This document shows, piece by piece, positions 62,031-64,000 of a stretch of 64,000 nucleotides of DNA. The stretch comes from Clusia tigrina (lineage: Eukaryota; Arthropoda; Insecta; Diptera; Clusiidae). The stretch lies in NCBI GenBank assembly GCA_920105625.2, contig OV050032.1, positions 9,733,629 to 9,797,628 of the forward strand, read 5' to 3'. Within the stretch, counting starts at the first letter, position 1, and each line of letters opens with the position of its first letter. Position numbers and translations under genes: made by a program. The notes below the pieces were generated by a model. That model ran no database searches. It saw nothing but the letters and a program-made list of their open reading frames with translations, and was not told the DNA's origin.

Positions 62031-63732
62031 ATATGTACTCGTATGCATATCTGTTTCCGGCGTATAGCATAACAGAGTTCTATTTTAAGATCCCGCCTGT
62101 TAATGTAGAATCGAAAGATAACCATCTTCTGAAATCGGCCCTCTGCCAAGGCGAAAATAAAATTTAAGCTATATAACCTTTTTATTTACGACTCCGAAAC
62201 ACGCCAGCGGTCTTTTGAGAGAATGGTACCTCAATTGTTACTGTACCACCTGTACCACTAGTTTACAGGATGCATAATAACCTTGATCTTAATGAAATTT
62301 TGCGAAAATATAGTCTGGACCATATGACAGAACCAGAAAGCTATATTTATATATATATATAGTGACGCTATATAGCTGTTAAGTAGATACGGATCCCACA
62401 AAACAATATGCCAAATGTGGGCTGTCACGCCCGCTTTTAACAGTAATTTATTACTTAAGATTTATAAGAGATCTATGGACGATATTTTATTTGAAGGAGT
62501 ATGGGGACATTATAAAGCTCACAGCAAGAAAATGGGTTGATCAGATCAACTTTCCATATAAGGAGCTTTCGGGACTATAATTTAAATTAGCCTAGCAATG
62601 CTCATATTGATGATATACATATGAATAAATATGAATATGGTTAGTAATGCACTTTGCCATATTTTAATGCGAACGCACTTGTAAGGGTGAAGGGTGTTTC
62701 GAAGTCGACCTACCCCGACTTCAGCTTTCTTTATTAGTTTTTAAAAATAAAACTTGTTGAATTTAGTTGTAAGCCATATGTAAGCTGGATTCTTTATATT
62801 CTTTTAAATAGGGTTAAAATTGTGACAACACGCTATTAGCACACTGCTGGACATTATCCAACAAAAGCCAGAAATAAAGGATTCACAAAGTGTGCCAAAG
62901 AAGTGTTGAACGCTTTTTTGTGAGAATTATTGGAAAGGCACTTAACAGTGTTTCGGCACCTACTAAAGACATGTCAGCATGGAACACAGTATTAAATGTA
63001 TACATTTTATATATTGTTTGCATTTTCTATATGTTTACCGTCATTCCGTAACATTTTCCCTTGCATTCTGGCACCAGCTCACACGCACATGCTGCGGAAT
63101 CCCTTTAAATACATTAAAATGTGCTGCAAATTCACAAATATTTGGCAGTTGAGTCGGCTTCGACACATCCAATTTCACTTGAAAACTTAGACACACTTTT
63201 TACGAGATCGCATGGACTTTCACTTCTTTAGACCCCGGGTATATTCGTACTAGCTTATTTAACTTCCGTTGGCATATTGGAATGGATCTTAGCCCAGCTT
63301 GATCACTTGTCGAACTAACCTGAGCCTAAAGCAAATCTTAGGAGGATCGAACATGACTCGGATAACTCAATGCATATTCAAGCCAACGAACACCGTCCAA
63401 TTTACAACACTTTAACACGTCTTTCTAGAAAACGCGTTTTAGCATTCATTATGGCGGTTTTATCATGTAGTTGGCTCACTCATCTCAGGAGTTACCCCAT
63501 CTCAGCACTGTGTGCGCGCACACCGAGTCTATTTTGTAAGAAAAACAACGTAAGCACTGGCGACAAACATTCAAATAACACTGGAATTCAGATATTTTCT
63601 TCAACGAAATAGAATTGAGCTCCAATTTGTATTTAATCAGGAAGAAATTTCAGAAGAAACAAGTTAGTTTGAGAAATTTATTAAAAAGTATATTTATTAT
63701 TTAATTTTTTTTTTTAAAGAAAACTCGAACTA
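62031..63732. other. Unassigned DNA left of the A20 zinc-finger exon
   Basis: No gene recognised. A fragment near 62850-62960 reads coding-like for about 20 codons (TAGHYPTKARNKGFTKCAKE) but has stops. The last stretch (63690-63716) is a T-rich tract ending AAAG, a plausible 3' splice site for the exon that follows. Confidence 0.4.
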
Positions 63733-64000
63733 ATGGACGGGAAAAAGGATGCTGTACCGCCGCGTTGTCGCGCCGGCTGTGGCTTCTATGGTAACCCCAA
63801 TACTGAAGGATTGTGTTCCAAATGCTTTAAGGAATTTACGAAAAATGCTGGCAGTGAGGGAAGGACCAATACCAACGGGAATATCACTACCATTACTGAC
63901 GTGGACCTCACTGCTGGCAAAAAAAAAGTCGTTGCATTGCCAAATGAGAGCACTGAGATGCAGCCGATTGAAGCAAGAGAAAACGTGGCTGTGGAGTTGA
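63733..64000 (+). CDS. A20-type zinc-finger protein (ZFAND5/6 family), first coding exon, partial at window edge
   Basis: ATG at 63733 opens a frame to the window end (89 codons so far, no stop). Residues 12-31 form an A20 zinc finger with C12, C16, C28 and C31 (C-X3-C-X11-C-X2-C) and the family signature GCGFYGNP. After it comes a polar Asn/Thr/Gly-rich linker (NTNGNITTI, KKKVVALPNES). In ZFAND5/6 proteins an A20 finger near the N-terminus, which binds ubiquitin, is followed after such a linker by a C-terminal AN1 finger; that part would lie beyond the window. They act in ubiquitin-proteasome and stress pathways in the cytosol. A T-rich tract ending in AAAG (63705-63717) just upstream suggests this exon follows a 5' UTR intron. 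An overlapping frame from 63749 is a shadow. The fly ortholog's symbol is not given because I cannot confirm it. Confidence 0.88.
   Translation, partial: MDGKKDAVPPRCRAGCGFYGNPNTEGLCSKCFKEFTKNAGSEGRTNTNGNITTITDVDLTAGKKKVVALPNESTEMQPIEARENVAVEL

Noticed and set aside
63749..64000. Alternative plus-strand frame overlapping the A20 exon
   Set aside because: Different register from the A20 finger, which carries all four zinc-binding Cys and a proper ATG at 63733.

Overview
This window reads as nuclear DNA of a higher fly. AT dinucleotide tracts and CATA/TATG runs are dense, introns have standard GT/AG borders, and the LINEs are of the I and Jockey clades familiar from Brachycera. A tephritid fruit fly is my best guess, but this is inference only. 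Only two host genes are visible, one at each end, and both are cut by the window edge.

The left end (339-3264, minus strand) carries four coding exons of the fly p66/GATAD2 gene (simjang), a subunit of the NuRD chromatin-remodelling complex. Their splice phases agree exactly. The right end (63733-64000, plus strand) carries the first coding exon of a ZFAND5/6-type A20 zinc-finger protein. The roughly 60 kb between them holds no host protein gene I can support. It may be long first introns or intergenic DNA.

That middle stretch is built from simple-sequence arrays and layers of mobile DNA. (1) 14.9-20.1 kb: a 19-bp/15-bp minisatellite, then an RTE-like LINE tail, a broken mobile-element gene of unknown function and a truncated mariner, closed by another TA tract. 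(2) 20.96-26.37 kb: a full-length I-clade LINE with an 11-bp target-site duplication, a downstream-type promoter and all ORF2 catalytic motifs; its ORF1 start is out of frame across an A10 run. (3) 26.9-28.6 kb: a decayed Jockey-type RT fragment, then three small inverted-repeat insertions inside one old coding-like sequence. (4) 28.74-33.46 kb: a full-length Jockey-clade LINE with intact ORFs overlapping at ATGA, a poly(A) tail and a 12-bp duplication. (5) 35.0-35.4 kb: a 5'-truncated LINE tail with a 10-bp duplication; 36.2-36.4 kb: a foldback-like inverted repeat. (6) 48.1-49.4 kb: TA tracts and 11-bp minisatellites. (7) 56.95-62.03 kb: a graveyard of DNA transposons, including a PIF/Harbinger scrap, a 444-bp element whose 31-bp termini resemble those of the Drosophila P element (8-bp duplication), an inverted second copy, a short retroposon, a 2.2-kb inverted-repeat pair and an hAT-like MITE.

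The most notable items are the P-like short element family, the two apparently complete LINEs of different clades 2.4 kb apart, and a perfect 30-bp palindrome flanked by an 8-bp direct repeat.
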